40,875 nt of DNA from a virus, in IMG/VR virus record IMGVR_UViG_3300042146_000073, positions 1-40,875 of that record; one strand, written 5' to 3'. Under the pieces are notes generated by a model that did not search any database, was not told the origin of the DNA, and saw only the letters and a list, made by a program, of their open reading frames with translations. Position 1 is the first letter of the stretch; every line of letters begins with the position of its first letter. Position numbers and translations under genes: made by a program. Shown piece by piece: positions 22,802 through 29,053 of this stretch.

Positions 22802-22813
22802 GTGACGCGTCAC
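22802..22813. repeat. Dispersed palindrome GTGACGCGTCAC
   Basis: It lies between two genes, seven bases after the stop of the first. Confidence 0.8.
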
Positions 22814-22842
22814 AACCATCATTGAGAAAGGAGATTCACGCC

Positions 22843-23238
22843 ATGAAAAACAGCCACGGCCTCGACGTCGATTATTTCAGCCGCAAGATGGAGCGCATGC
22901 TCAACGGTGCGTCGAGCTATACCCGCGACGAATGGGCGCGCGAGTGTGCACGCATGGCCAAGGTGGCCGATCCGGCCGTGCTGCATGAGGCCGAGTTTGT
23001 CGGCGAGCCGGCGCCGTTCGCGGCCAAGGTCGTCAGCAAATTGCGCCGCTTTCAAGAATGCGCCGATGACAGTCAAGGCGCCGATATCGGTCGGCACTGG
23101 TTCGACCTGCTGACGCAATTGGCCTTGCTCAACCGGGTGCAGCGCAGCCCGGCGCAGTGGGAACTGTCGCAGCAAGGCGAGGATCTGCTAGAGGCGGATC
23201 GAGTGCGCGCGGTAGCCCTGGCCAAATCCGGCGCGTGA
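22843..23238 (+). CDS. Protein sharing a module with the gene at 23830
   Basis: This 131-residue protein has unknown function. Residues about 7-50 (DYFSRKMERML then YTRDEWARECARMA and ADPAVLHEAEF) match the C-terminal part of the protein encoded at 23830-24267 (GYFKTRL, YTPTELARECARLA, ADPRVLQEDEF). The C-terminal half is helical. AAAGGAG precedes ATG 22843. The TGA stop forms part of the next palindrome. Confidence 0.65.
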   Translation: MKNSHGLDVDYFSRKMERMLNGASSYTRDEWARECARMAKVADPAVLHEAEFVGEPAPFAAKVVSKLRRFQECADDSQGADIGRHWFDLLTQLALLNRVQRSPAQWELSQQGEDLLEADRVRAVALAKSGA

Positions 23239-23246
23239 TGCGTCAC
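23235..23246. repeat. Dispersed palindrome GTGATGCGTCAC (one mismatch)
   Basis: It overlaps the stop codon of the preceding gene (TGA 23236-23238). Confidence 0.65.
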
Positions 23247-23273
23247 CACCCCTATCGAAAAGGAGCTTTGCCC

Positions 23274-23546
23274 ATGACTGCCCCTGTGCGCGATCTGACC
23301 CGGCCGCTGCTGGCCTTTTGGGTCGGTGATGACGACATTTACGCGGCCGAGGATGAAGCCCAGGCCGTCGCCTTGGCCAATGCCATCGCTGGCCCTGGCA
23401 CCTATACCGTCGACGACGTGGTGCCGGTAAGCGCGGACACCCTGGACGATCGCCTGCGCGACGAGGACGGGCGCCTGGTGTGGACCCTGCGCGGGTTGCT
23501 GCTGGACCAAAAAGAACCGGGATATCTGGCGGGGTATGAACAATGA
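23274..23546 (+). CDS. Small acidic protein
   Basis: This 90-residue acidic protein contains PLLAFWVGDDDIYAAEDEAQA, reminiscent of small phage proteins with alpha-beta folds. Function is unknown. AAAGGAG lies upstream. It overlaps the next gene by four bases (ATGA). Confidence 0.62.
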   Translation: MTAPVRDLTRPLLAFWVGDDDIYAAEDEAQAVALANAIAGPGTYTVDDVVPVSADTLDDRLRDEDGRLVWTLRGLLLDQKEPGYLAGYEQ

Positions 23547-23830
23547 CCGTGATTCAGCCATGCCCGTTTTGTGCGGGCCCCGGGGTGGCCAGCGCCTTCG
23601 ACGCCGAGGACGGCACGCTGGTGATGGAGGATGCCAAGTTTAAGCTCCGGGTCAGCTATGAGGCTTATGTGTGGTGCCATACCTGCGGCGCCCAGGGGCC
23701 GCGTGTGGACCCTGACGACGTGGCTATTTTTGAGCGGCGGGAGATTGAGAGCCTGGACGCGCTGCGCGCCCTGGCGGTCGAGCGCTGGAACAGCCGGTGT
23801 GCGCCGCTGCCGATCGAGGGCGGCGAATAA
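23543..23830 (+). CDS. Second Lar-like zinc-ribbon protein
   Basis: This 95-residue protein starts with IQPCPFCAGPG and has a second pair WCHTCGAQGP around residues 49-58. It ends with ALAVERWNSR, the AW-N-R type ending of Lar family members. It is clearer than the one at 21611. Lar proteins counteract host type I restriction. It is coupled to both neighbours by ATGA/TAATG overlaps. Confidence 0.72.
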   Translation: MTVIQPCPFCAGPGVASAFDAEDGTLVMEDAKFKLRVSYEAYVWCHTCGAQGPRVDPDDVAIFERREIESLDALRALAVERWNSRCAPLPIEGGE

Positions 23831-24267
23831 TGGCCGCGAAGAAAGCCAAAGCCCCCGAGGCGCTGACCCTGGCCAGTGCCCAGGCGCTGGAGACGCGCGC
23901 CATGAAACTGGTGGCGGCGATCGAGCAGGTCGACAGCGCCGACGATCTGGAAGAGGCCGGCGATTACGTGCGCTGGTGGGTCGGGCGGATGGTCGAGGCC
24001 GGTTATCACCCGATCGCCGCCGAAGGCTTTGCGGCGGCTGGGCGCAAGGCGGTGGCCGCCGCCCAGGTGCGCCTCGGCGTGCAGCGCGACGCCCCGGGGC
24101 TGCCCAAGAGTGAGGCCGGTGCGCTGGATGCCGGCTATTTCAAGACCCGGCTCAAAGGCATTGTGGCCGTGCTGTCGAACTACACCCCAACCGAGCTGGC
24201 CCGCGAGTGCGCGCGCCTGGCACGGCGTGCTGATCCGCGCGTGTTGCAGGAGGACGAGTTTCAATGA
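23830..24267 (+). CDS. Hypothetical protein with shared AREC module
   Basis: In this 145-residue protein the N-terminal half is helical (ALETRAMKLVAAIEQVDSADDLEEAGDY is a long amphipathic stretch). The C-terminal 45 residues carry the module shared with the 22843 protein. Start ATG 23830 overlaps the previous TAA. Function is unknown. Confidence 0.62.
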   Translation: MAAKKAKAPEALTLASAQALETRAMKLVAAIEQVDSADDLEEAGDYVRWWVGRMVEAGYHPIAAEGFAAAGRKAVAAAQVRLGVQRDAPGLPKSEAGALDAGYFKTRLKGIVAVLSNYTPTELARECARLARRADPRVLQEDEFQ

Positions 24268-24344
24268 GCGCGCGGGGTGATATCGGTTGCGGCGTTACCG
24301 TAACGGCGGTTTACTGCGCGGCATCAAGTGAGGGGGTCGAGTGA
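24264..24344 (+). CDS. 26-residue ORF coupling two genes
   Basis: An ATG-to-TGA frame starts within the previous stop (ATGA) and ends within the next start (GTGA), so ribosomes could pass from one gene to the next. It contains the palindrome at 24293. It may encode no functional peptide. Confidence 0.4.
   Translation: MSARGDIGCGVTVTAVYCAASSEGVE
24293..24305. repeat. Dispersed palindrome CGTTAC-C-GTAACG
   Basis: A perfect 13-bp palindrome inside the 26-codon ORF. Confidence 0.75.
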
Positions 24345-24583
24345 AGCGCAAAGGGTTTGATGAGGGGCAGTTGCTGGAGCTGATTGCCGGCGGTTCGGTG
24401 CGCGAGTGCAAGGCGGCACGCCACGGCGAGCGCTGGGCGGTCTATGTGCGCCTGGGCGGCCCGACGTCGAACTGGCTGGCCGTGCGCTCGCAACGAGAGC
24501 CGGTGCGGACTTGGGCCAGCCTCGACACCCTGGAGCGTTTCACCAGTGGCGCGGGGATTCGTTCGTTTGCCGTCGAGTCGTGA
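24341..24583 (+). CDS. ParC-like partition-associated small protein (tentative)
   Basis: This 80-residue basic protein starts with GTG after GAGGGGG. Its pattern (GQLLELIAGGSVRECKAARHGERW, then NWLAVRSQREPVRTWASLDTLERF and a short AGI-F-VE tail) resembles the small ParC-named partition-associated family seen beside plasmid and integrative-element genes. The assignment is by memory of the pattern only. The stop TGA is within the palindrome at 24580. Confidence 0.55.
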   Translation: MKRKGFDEGQLLELIAGGSVRECKAARHGERWAVYVRLGGPTSNWLAVRSQREPVRTWASLDTLERFTSGAGIRSFAVES

Positions 24584-24591
24584 CGCGTCAC
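24580..24591. repeat. Dispersed palindrome GTGACGCGTCAC
   Basis: It contains the TGA stop of the ParC-like gene and lies nine bases before a terminator stem. Confidence 0.8.
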
Positions 24592-24600
24592 ATGCTCAAT

Positions 24601-24631
24601 AAAAAGCCCCGAACCAGTCGGGGCTTTTTTA
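24601..24631. terminator. Bidirectional terminator between convergent genes
   Basis: AAAAAGCCCCGA and TCGGGGCTTTTTT form the stem. Both strands would have a U-run, serving the plus operon and the minus LuxR-like gene. Confidence 0.85.
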
Positions 24632-24648
24632 TTCTTGGGTGTTGGGGA

Positions 24649-25110
24649 TCAGCTAACGAACTGAAGGGCGGCGGCGAGCTGGAAGCACTGGGCGAGGCGT
24701 GCGCTTTCGTTTTGGCCGCCTGGGCCGCTGGCGGCGCGGTTGATGGTGTTGCGCGCGATGCGCGAGGCGGGAGCAGTCCGGCCGCCACGACGGGTCTGGT
24801 TACGGTTGCCGTCGTCAAGGTGTTCGGTCGCGCACAGCACTGACAGCATCAGGCACAGCGCGCGGGGAATGAGGACGCCGAGGGTAAAGGCGCGGGACAT
24901 CATATGTGGGGCGGTTTTGGCGCCGAGCTTGGCTTTGATGTTGCGTTCGATCAGTCGAAAACTGTTGCTGTCCAGGCCGATCAGCGTGCCGATGGTGTTG
25001 GGACTTTCACCATCGGCGAGGCCTACCAGTACGCGTAACTCGGTGTCATTGAGCGCCTGACCTGGCCGCCCGATAACCTCTTCGCCGTGAATGTCCTTTT
25101 CAGCGTACAT
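24649..25110 (-). CDS. LuxR-type HTH regulator
   Basis: In this 153-residue protein, residues about 19-80 (LNDTELRVLVGLADGESPN and following helices) read as a LuxR C-terminal HTH, with the usual opening of the first helix and IGLDSNSFRLIERNIKAKLG as turn and recognition helix. No sensory domain precedes it; the C-terminal 60 residues are low-complexity. Such stand-alone HTH proteins are common in Pseudomonas prophages. It is divergent from the CI/Cro region and shares its direction with the 25138 gene. Confidence 0.75.
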   Translation of the reverse strand: MYAEKDIHGEEVIGRPGQALNDTELRVLVGLADGESPNTIGTLIGLDSNSFRLIERNIKAKLGAKTAPHMMSRAFTLGVLIPRALCLMLSVLCATEHLDDGNRNQTRRGGRTAPASRIARNTINRAASGPGGQNESARLAQCFQLAAALQFVS

Positions 25111-25137
25111 CGTGTGGTTCCTTGTCCCTGGGATTGG

Positions 25138-25431
25138 TTAAGCGGCTTTAGCGGCTTTGACTGCTTTGAGTTGTCCGGCGATGTTGGACACAAGCAGCAA
25201 ACCTTCGCGCAACTCGGCGGCCAAATTGACGATAAGGTCAAGCGCGGCGTCATGGTCGCCGGTGTCGATCGCGCGCTGGGCAATGGCTTCGATGCCGCCG
25301 GCGGCGGCGGCTTTGCGATTCATGGTGACGCACAGCCGGCGCTGGGTCTCTTCGGTGAAAATGACGATACCGGCGCTAAGGGTAAGCGCGGCGGTGGCGG
25401 TGTCGAGTGCGGTCAAAAGTCCTGGGTTCAT
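25138..25431 (-). CDS. Small Ala/Leu-rich protein
   Basis: This 97-residue protein is of unknown function. It is mostly helical, with FTEETQRRLCVTMNRKAAAAGG and ALDLIVNLAAELREGLLLV stretches. It is upstream of the LuxR-like gene on the same strand and probably co-transcribed. A TTACACTT/AAGTGTAA palindrome lies 24 bp upstream of its start. Confidence 0.65.
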   Translation of the reverse strand: MNPGLLTALDTATAALTLSAGIVIFTEETQRRLCVTMNRKAAAAGGIEAIAQRAIDTGDHDAALDLIVNLAAELREGLLLVSNIAGQLKAVKAAKAA

Positions 25432-25454
25432 ATCAGATTACTACCTTGCAAACT

Positions 25455-25472
25455 GTTAATTACACTTAAAGT
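25455..25472. promoter_or_regulatory. Operator-like palindrome TTACACTT/AAGTGTAA
   Basis: A near-perfect palindrome lies upstream of the minus-strand pair 25138/24649. Its right part AAGTGTAAA recurs at 26461-26469 in the repressor/cro gap. Confidence 0.65.
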
Positions 25473-25492
25473 GTAAATCCATGAGTGTTTAT

Positions 25493-25521
25493 GCCCCATC
25501 TTGGGGCGTTTTTCCTTTTTT
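25493..25521 (+). terminator. Plus-strand terminator
   Basis: GCCCCA/TGGGGC with a 3-base loop, followed by GTTTTTCCTTTTTTT. No plus-strand gene precedes it, so it may shield the minus operon or end a short antisense transcript. Confidence 0.65.
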
Positions 25522-25700
25522 TGGCCGGGCTCTTACCTGGAGTTAAGCCTCTATTGATCCAAGGGCGCCACTATAGAGGTCGATACTCGTGATGGCAAAA
25601 GGCAATTGCGGCAAGGGTTTGCTCGACTTTTGTCGAGTTAAGCGCAGAGTACAGCGCGGAACAAAAGGGTGGAAGATGGATATTTCAGAATTCGTGTTTT
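25522..25700. other. Intergenic stretch without a gene
   Basis: Only a stem-loop CTCGAC-TTTT-GTCGAG (25622-25637) is visible. No ORF with a ribosome site is seen. Confidence 0.4.
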
Positions 25701-25717
25701 AAACAGTTTAACTGTAA
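25701..25717. promoter_or_regulatory. Repressor operator-like site downstream of the repressor gene
   Basis: AAACAG-TTTAA-CTGTAA follows the AAACAG-N5-CTGTTT layout. Inside it ACAGTT-T-AACTGT (25703-25715) is a perfect 13-bp palindrome. Confidence 0.6.
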
Positions 25718-25731
25718 ATTGAAGGCGTGGC

Positions 25732-25752
25732 AAAGCCCCGAAGCGGGGCTGG
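25732..25752 (-). terminator. Terminator of the repressor gene
   Basis: On the minus strand AGCCCCG-CTT-CGGGGCT is followed by TTTG, immediately after the repressor stop codon. Confidence 0.7.
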
Positions 25753-25755
25753 CGA

Positions 25756-26415
25756 TTAGCGTAAATGCGTGATCATTCGGACGCGGCCAAGGACATGCAG
25801 GGTTGCCAGTTCCTCGTCGCTTAGGGTGTGATCGGGGTAGTGGTCGCGGCGCTCGGCCTGGATGACGTAATCGCCGGTAAGGGTCTGGCGAATCCAGCGC
25901 AGCCATAGGCGGTCCTTGACCATAATCGCAAACATATCGTCGCGCCTTACGGTGGTTTCGCCCAGGTCGATCAGGGCGCGGTCGCCCTCTTCAATGATGC
26001 CGGCCATGCTGTCGTCTGGGGCTTGGACCAAGAGGATCTTGTCTTTATCCAGCTTGATGCTGTCGAGGAATTGCAGGTGAAAAGCCAAGGCATTATCGCC
26101 GAGGTCGGTCAGGCCGCCACGGCTGGGGATGACCGATTGCGTCGGAATCGCGTAGTTGCGTGTTTCCGGTGACGTGCCGTCGTCGTCAGTCAGGCCGACC
26201 AGATAAGCACCGGGTTTGCCGTACAGCGCGCCCAAGGCAAAGACCATTTCCAGAGGTGGGACGTTAATCCCCAGCTCCCAGTTACCGTAACGCGACGGGA
26301 TGAACTTGGCCCCGGTGATGCGGGTTAGTTCGGTGGCGCAGTCGGCAAAGGTCCAGCCCTTTTGTGCGCGGCACGCCTTCAGTCGAGCGGATATCGTCTC
26401 TTTGATGTCAAACAT
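25756..26415 (-). CDS. CI-like S24 family repressor lacking the catalytic lysine
   Basis: This 219-residue protein has an HTH (about residues 8-55: ARLKACRAQKGWTFADCATELTRI, with NWELG) and a LexA/S24-like C-terminal domain with APDDSM. Ser136 is at the nucleophile position. The stretch that carries the catalytic Lys in LexA/CI (x-x-V-K-R-L) reads LWLRWI here, giving Arg173. No Ala-Gly or Cys-Gly pair is seen in the linker, so RecA-driven self-cleavage is doubtful. The in-frame ATGs at 26436 and 26457 lack good ribosome sites. It is divergent from cro, which is the classical lysogeny switch. Confidence 0.85.
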   Translation of the reverse strand: MFDIKETISARLKACRAQKGWTFADCATELTRITGAKFIPSRYGNWELGINVPPLEMVFALGALYGKPGAYLVGLTDDDGTSPETRNYAIPTQSVIPSRGGLTDLGDNALAFHLQFLDSIKLDKDKILLVQAPDDSMAGIIEEGDRALIDLGETTVRRDDMFAIMVKDRLWLRWIRQTLTGDYVIQAERRDHYPDHTLSDEELATLHVLGRVRMITHLR

Positions 26416-26461
26416 TGGCGTCTCTATCGGGATCATTTCCAGGTTCTGAATATACATTCAA

Positions 26462-26476
26462 AGTGTAAAAAACACT
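26462..26476. promoter_or_regulatory. Operator-like AGTGT-N5-ACACT in the repressor/cro gap
   Basis: An inverted repeat just upstream of the repressor gene. AAGTGTAAA is shared with the palindrome at 25455. Confidence 0.6.
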
Positions 26477-26514
26477 AAAAAGAACTTGTTTTCTCGTTTT
26501 GCGTCGTCCACGAT

Positions 26515-26531
26515 AAACAGCAAATCTGTTT
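26515..26531. promoter_or_regulatory. Operator AAACAG-CAAAT-CTGTTT before cro
   Basis: A perfect 6-bp inverted repeat with a 5-bp centre, 14 bases before the cro start codon. It is the reference member for the sites at 25701, 30834 and (degenerate) 15726. Confidence 0.7.
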
Positions 26532-26545
26532 AAAACGGAATCGCT

Positions 26546-26809
26546 GTGGAACTGAACGCCTGGATTGATAGCCTTTCGCCTCTATCCGCCTCGCAAATAG
26601 CGGCGGATCTGCTGGGTGAGAAACGCCGCACGGTCGATTCCTGGCGTCGTTTCGAGAATCCGCCGTCCTTTCGTGCCGCCTTGAAAATCGTGGTGGTATC
26701 GGGCGGTCGGGTGGACTTTAACGGCATCTACAATCCGTTTTGGCGCGCCTTGGTCGAAGGTCGCGCCAAGTTCAAATGGAACGGCCCGATTCCGAGTTTC
26801 AAGGAATGA
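26546..26809 (+). CDS. Cro-like regulator
   Basis: This 87-residue protein has a GTG start after CGGAA. Residues about 10-40 (LSASQIAADLLGEKRRTVDSWRRF) form an HTH similar in layout to small Cro/transcription activator proteins facing phage repressors. It lies divergent from the repressor with operators between them, and its stop overlaps the next start (ATGA). Confidence 0.7.
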   Translation: MELNAWIDSLSPLSASQIAADLLGEKRRTVDSWRRFENPPSFRAALKIVVVSGGRVDFNGIYNPFWRALVEGRAKFKWNGPIPSFKE

Positions 26810-27399
26810 GCGGGGCTGTCTTTCCGGTCGGCCTGTCCGACATGGTCATTGGCCGCAAGGTTGAGCAGCGCTTTGGTTTGCTCGGCTTGGCGCGTCTGCT
26901 AAAGCTGGTCGAGCTGGTCATTGATCGGGCCGATCCTTCGACCACGGCGCCGTCTGCCGTGCTGGCCTGGGGCGACTTCCTGGCGGCCTTGCACTGCACG
27001 CAAGAGGACGCCGGTGAGTTCCTCAACTATTGCGATCACGCGCGCGTATTGGATCGCGGCAATGACGATGGGCGTTTGCGCCTCACGTTGGTCGGTGAGC
27101 TGGTCGCACGTTTGGTGCCGGCCGAGGCGCCGCCTCTGGCGGCGGGTGCTCGGCAATTGTTCGACAGTGATAAGCAATGGGCCGAGTGGTTCAAGTCCGA
27201 CCTCAACTGTCCGCCGTACCTGGTTAACGACTCCTCAACCCGGCAACTGTTTCGCCGCTGGTGTGCGACCAACGTCACCACCGATGAGGTCGAGGCCGCC
27301 ACCGTGCGTGCCATTAAGGCCGGTGAGGCGCCGCATCCGGCGATCTTGCACGACCATCTGAAAGCCCTACGGGTCGACAAACTTCGCGCCCTCAGTTGA
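26806..27399 (+). CDS. Putative phage replication protein, O-like N-terminal domain
   Basis: The protein has 197 residues. VGLSDMVIGRKVEQRFGLLGLARLL and VLAWGDFLAALHC/EFLNYCDHARVL match the pattern of the Lin1244-type N-terminal domain found in replication initiation proteins of many phages (a winged-helix-like fold). The C-terminal half has no clear helicase-loader motif. It is translationally coupled to cro, as O is downstream of cro in lambda. If correct, this phage would carry both a lytic replication factor and plasmid RepA. Confidence 0.5.
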   Translation: MSGAVFPVGLSDMVIGRKVEQRFGLLGLARLLKLVELVIDRADPSTTAPSAVLAWGDFLAALHCTQEDAGEFLNYCDHARVLDRGNDDGRLRLTLVGELVARLVPAEAPPLAAGARQLFDSDKQWAEWFKSDLNCPPYLVNDSSTRQLFRRWCATNVTTDEVEAATVRAIKAGEAPHPAILHDHLKALRVDKLRALS

Positions 27400-27420
27400 G
27401 TGCGCAGCAAGGGGAATGCT

Positions 27421-27891
27421 GTGTTTTTGATTGCTCTATCTGGCGGCGAGTCCGCTGACCGCGAACGCATTACCGATTGTCTGGTGGGGTCCGGCAAGGC
27501 CCGCCTAGCCGGCTATGCCCTGAACCCGCCGATGCGGCGGGGTGGTTCAGTCAAGAAGTTGCCGCCGCTGGACGGCAAGACCCGCGCGGCCCGGCTGGCT
27601 CAGGCCATTGATGGCTTGGAGTGCCGGCCGCCGGTGGCCGGTGGGCTGGTGATCTTGCATTGCCTGACTCTGGAAGAGGCCGAGGTAGTTCGTGAGAGTG
27701 GCGGTGAGGTGTGGCACGTCTATGGCGCGAAGCCCTCGGCCCTGGTGCCGATTCGTCGTGCCGATCGCATGGTCACGACCGGGGAAAGTGGTTTCGCGCA
27801 TGTTCTGGCGCCGCTTGAGGCGTTGTCGGAGTACCTGTTGGCCATGGGCTTGTCTGCGCGTTCCGGCGTCCTTGAGCGTGCCCGTGGGTGA
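27421..27891 (+). CDS. Hypothetical protein, nucleotide-kinase-like without P-loop (tentative)
   Basis: This 156-residue protein starts with GTG after AAGGGG. The opening FLIALSGGESADRERI resembles the first strand and loop of phage dNMP kinases, but the GKS/T residues of a Walker A box are missing. The later part (LEEAEVVRESGGEVWHVYG, VPIRRADRMVTTGE) also follows that family's second half. It may be a degenerate homolog that has lost catalysis. Confidence in this reading is low. Confidence 0.5.
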   Translation: MFLIALSGGESADRERITDCLVGSGKARLAGYALNPPMRRGGSVKKLPPLDGKTRAARLAQAIDGLECRPPVAGGLVILHCLTLEEAEVVRESGGEVWHVYGAKPSALVPIRRADRMVTTGESGFAHVLAPLEALSEYLLAMGLSARSGVLERARG

Positions 27892-28096
27892 GCTGAGCCG
27901 GGCGCTACCGGCCTATGCCTACGGCGACCCGGCGCGGATCATCGAAGCGCGGCAGATCCGTGAGGGTGGCTGTTCGTTGTGTGAGCGTGCTGAATCGGTG
28001 TTCGGAGTGCAAGTGTGCCTCAGTAATCTGACGTTTCCGGCCTGTCGTGGTGACAGCAAGAAAGGCCACAAGCTGACGCCTAAAGCCGGCGGCTAG
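27878..28096 (+). CDS. Small putative zinc-binding protein
   Basis: This protein of about 72 residues starts at GTG 27878 or 27884 and overlaps the previous gene. GGCSLCERAES, then VCLSN and ACRGDSKKGH supply four Cys and a His, suggesting a zinc finger-like fold. It sits directly before the antiterminator-like gene. Function is unknown. Confidence 0.55.
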   Translation: MPVGELSRALPAYAYGDPARIIEARQIREGGCSLCERAESVFGVQVCLSNLTFPACRGDSKKGHKLTPKAGG

Positions 28097-28104
28097 GGGA
28101 TGTG

Positions 28105-28524
28105 ATGGCAAGGCGCGGACGGAATCAGGGCGGTGTCGGTTATGAGTTGTGGGCCCGCTGGTGTGAGTCGGGCGGCACGGCCAGCGCTGGGCGCTCGATG
28201 CTGGCCAAGTTGATCGACAACAAGGGCGAAATCTTTTTTGGGGGCTCGGGCGGGTCCAGTGAGCCGGCCGACAGCCTGGAAGCGGCGATTGAGTCCCTGG
28301 TGGTCGCCATGGCCGTGACAGCCCCGCTGTGTGCCGACGTGCTGCGCCTGGAGTATGACGCCGGATGGTGGCGGGTCGCCCAGCGCCGAGGCATCCAGAA
28401 TTACGACCCCCGAAGCATTGGCCAGTTTGAGAAGGCCGACGCGTTGGGGATCAGCTTTGCCACCTATAAGCGCCGGCTGTCTGAGGCGCGCGACCTTATC
28501 GAGACTCAGTTGGGGGCTCAATGA
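28105..28524 (+). CDS. Q-like late antiterminator
   Basis: This 139-residue protein is at the end of the early cluster. Residues about 75-100 hold LCADVLRLEYDAGWW; residues 115-138 (ALGISFATYKRRLSEARDLIETQ) form a sigma-like HTH. This pattern fits the antitermination Q family of lambdoid phages, which lets RNA polymerase read through terminators into the late genes. The late region begins near 30.8 kb. AGGGGA precedes ATG 28105. The stop overlaps the next start. Confidence 0.62.
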   Translation: MARRGRNQGGVGYELWARWCESGGTASAGRSMLAKLIDNKGEIFFGGSGGSSEPADSLEAAIESLVVAMAVTAPLCADVLRLEYDAGWWRVAQRRGIQNYDPRSIGQFEKADALGISFATYKRRLSEARDLIETQLGAQ

Positions 28525-28934
28525 ATCTTCACCCGTTGTTTGCTGGATTCAATGGCGAAAGCCCTTACGCCGTAGGGGCTGCCCTCGGTTTTGCCATTCA
28601 CGTCGAGACTGCGCTGGGGCCGCTGCCGCCCACGCTTGACCCGCTGCAACGGGCAAGAATGCACGAGGGTGGGGATCTGGCCGACTTCCGGTTTGCCGGT
28701 GGCTGGGGCGCACCCGGGGCGCATTGCCTGATGTTCGCCAAGCCGCTGACTCGCAATGCCGCCGTCTGGTGGCAAACCGGGGCGCTGTGCATTGACTGCT
28801 ATGGCTCGGGCTTTTGCGTGTCGGTCATGGGCGACGACATGCGCTGCCCGTGCGGGGCTCCGATCAAGATCGAGCAGCGCGACATTCCCGAATGCGCCCA
28901 GGGCCACCACCACGGCCACGCCACGCCTGTTTAG
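28521..28934 (+). CDS. Protein with DnaJ-type zinc finger at the C-terminus
   Basis: This 137-residue protein has a C-terminal CIDCYGSGFC, then CPCGAPIKI and CAQGHHHGH, giving a pattern of CxxC-xGxG-type zinc binding plus a His-rich tail. The N-terminal half (LGFAIHVETALGPLPP) is not recognised. It is coupled by ATGA to the Q-like gene. Function is unknown. Confidence 0.6.
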   Translation: MNLHPLFAGFNGESPYAVGAALGFAIHVETALGPLPPTLDPLQRARMHEGGDLADFRFAGGWGAPGAHCLMFAKPLTRNAAVWWQTGALCIDCYGSGFCVSVMGDDMRCPCGAPIKIEQRDIPECAQGHHHGHATPV

Positions 28935-29053
28935 CCCTATAGCGAATTAGCCCATTAGCGAACCCGGCGCCTTGCGCGCCAGGGCGTCGCTTTGCCTGAA
29001 GAAAGACAACGCCGCCCGCCGGCTTGGCCGTGGGTGGCTGTGAGGCCTGCACC
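28935..29053. other. Intergenic stretch before the integrase
   Basis: A short direct repeat (AGCGAA, 28940 and 28958) and G/C-rich sequence. It could hold an attachment or resolution site for the recombinase, but no clear core with flanking arms is seen. Confidence 0.35.

Noticed and set aside
25029-25039. GTACGCGTAAC in the LuxR-like gene
   Set aside because: Lacks one T of the left arm; counted as a half site only.
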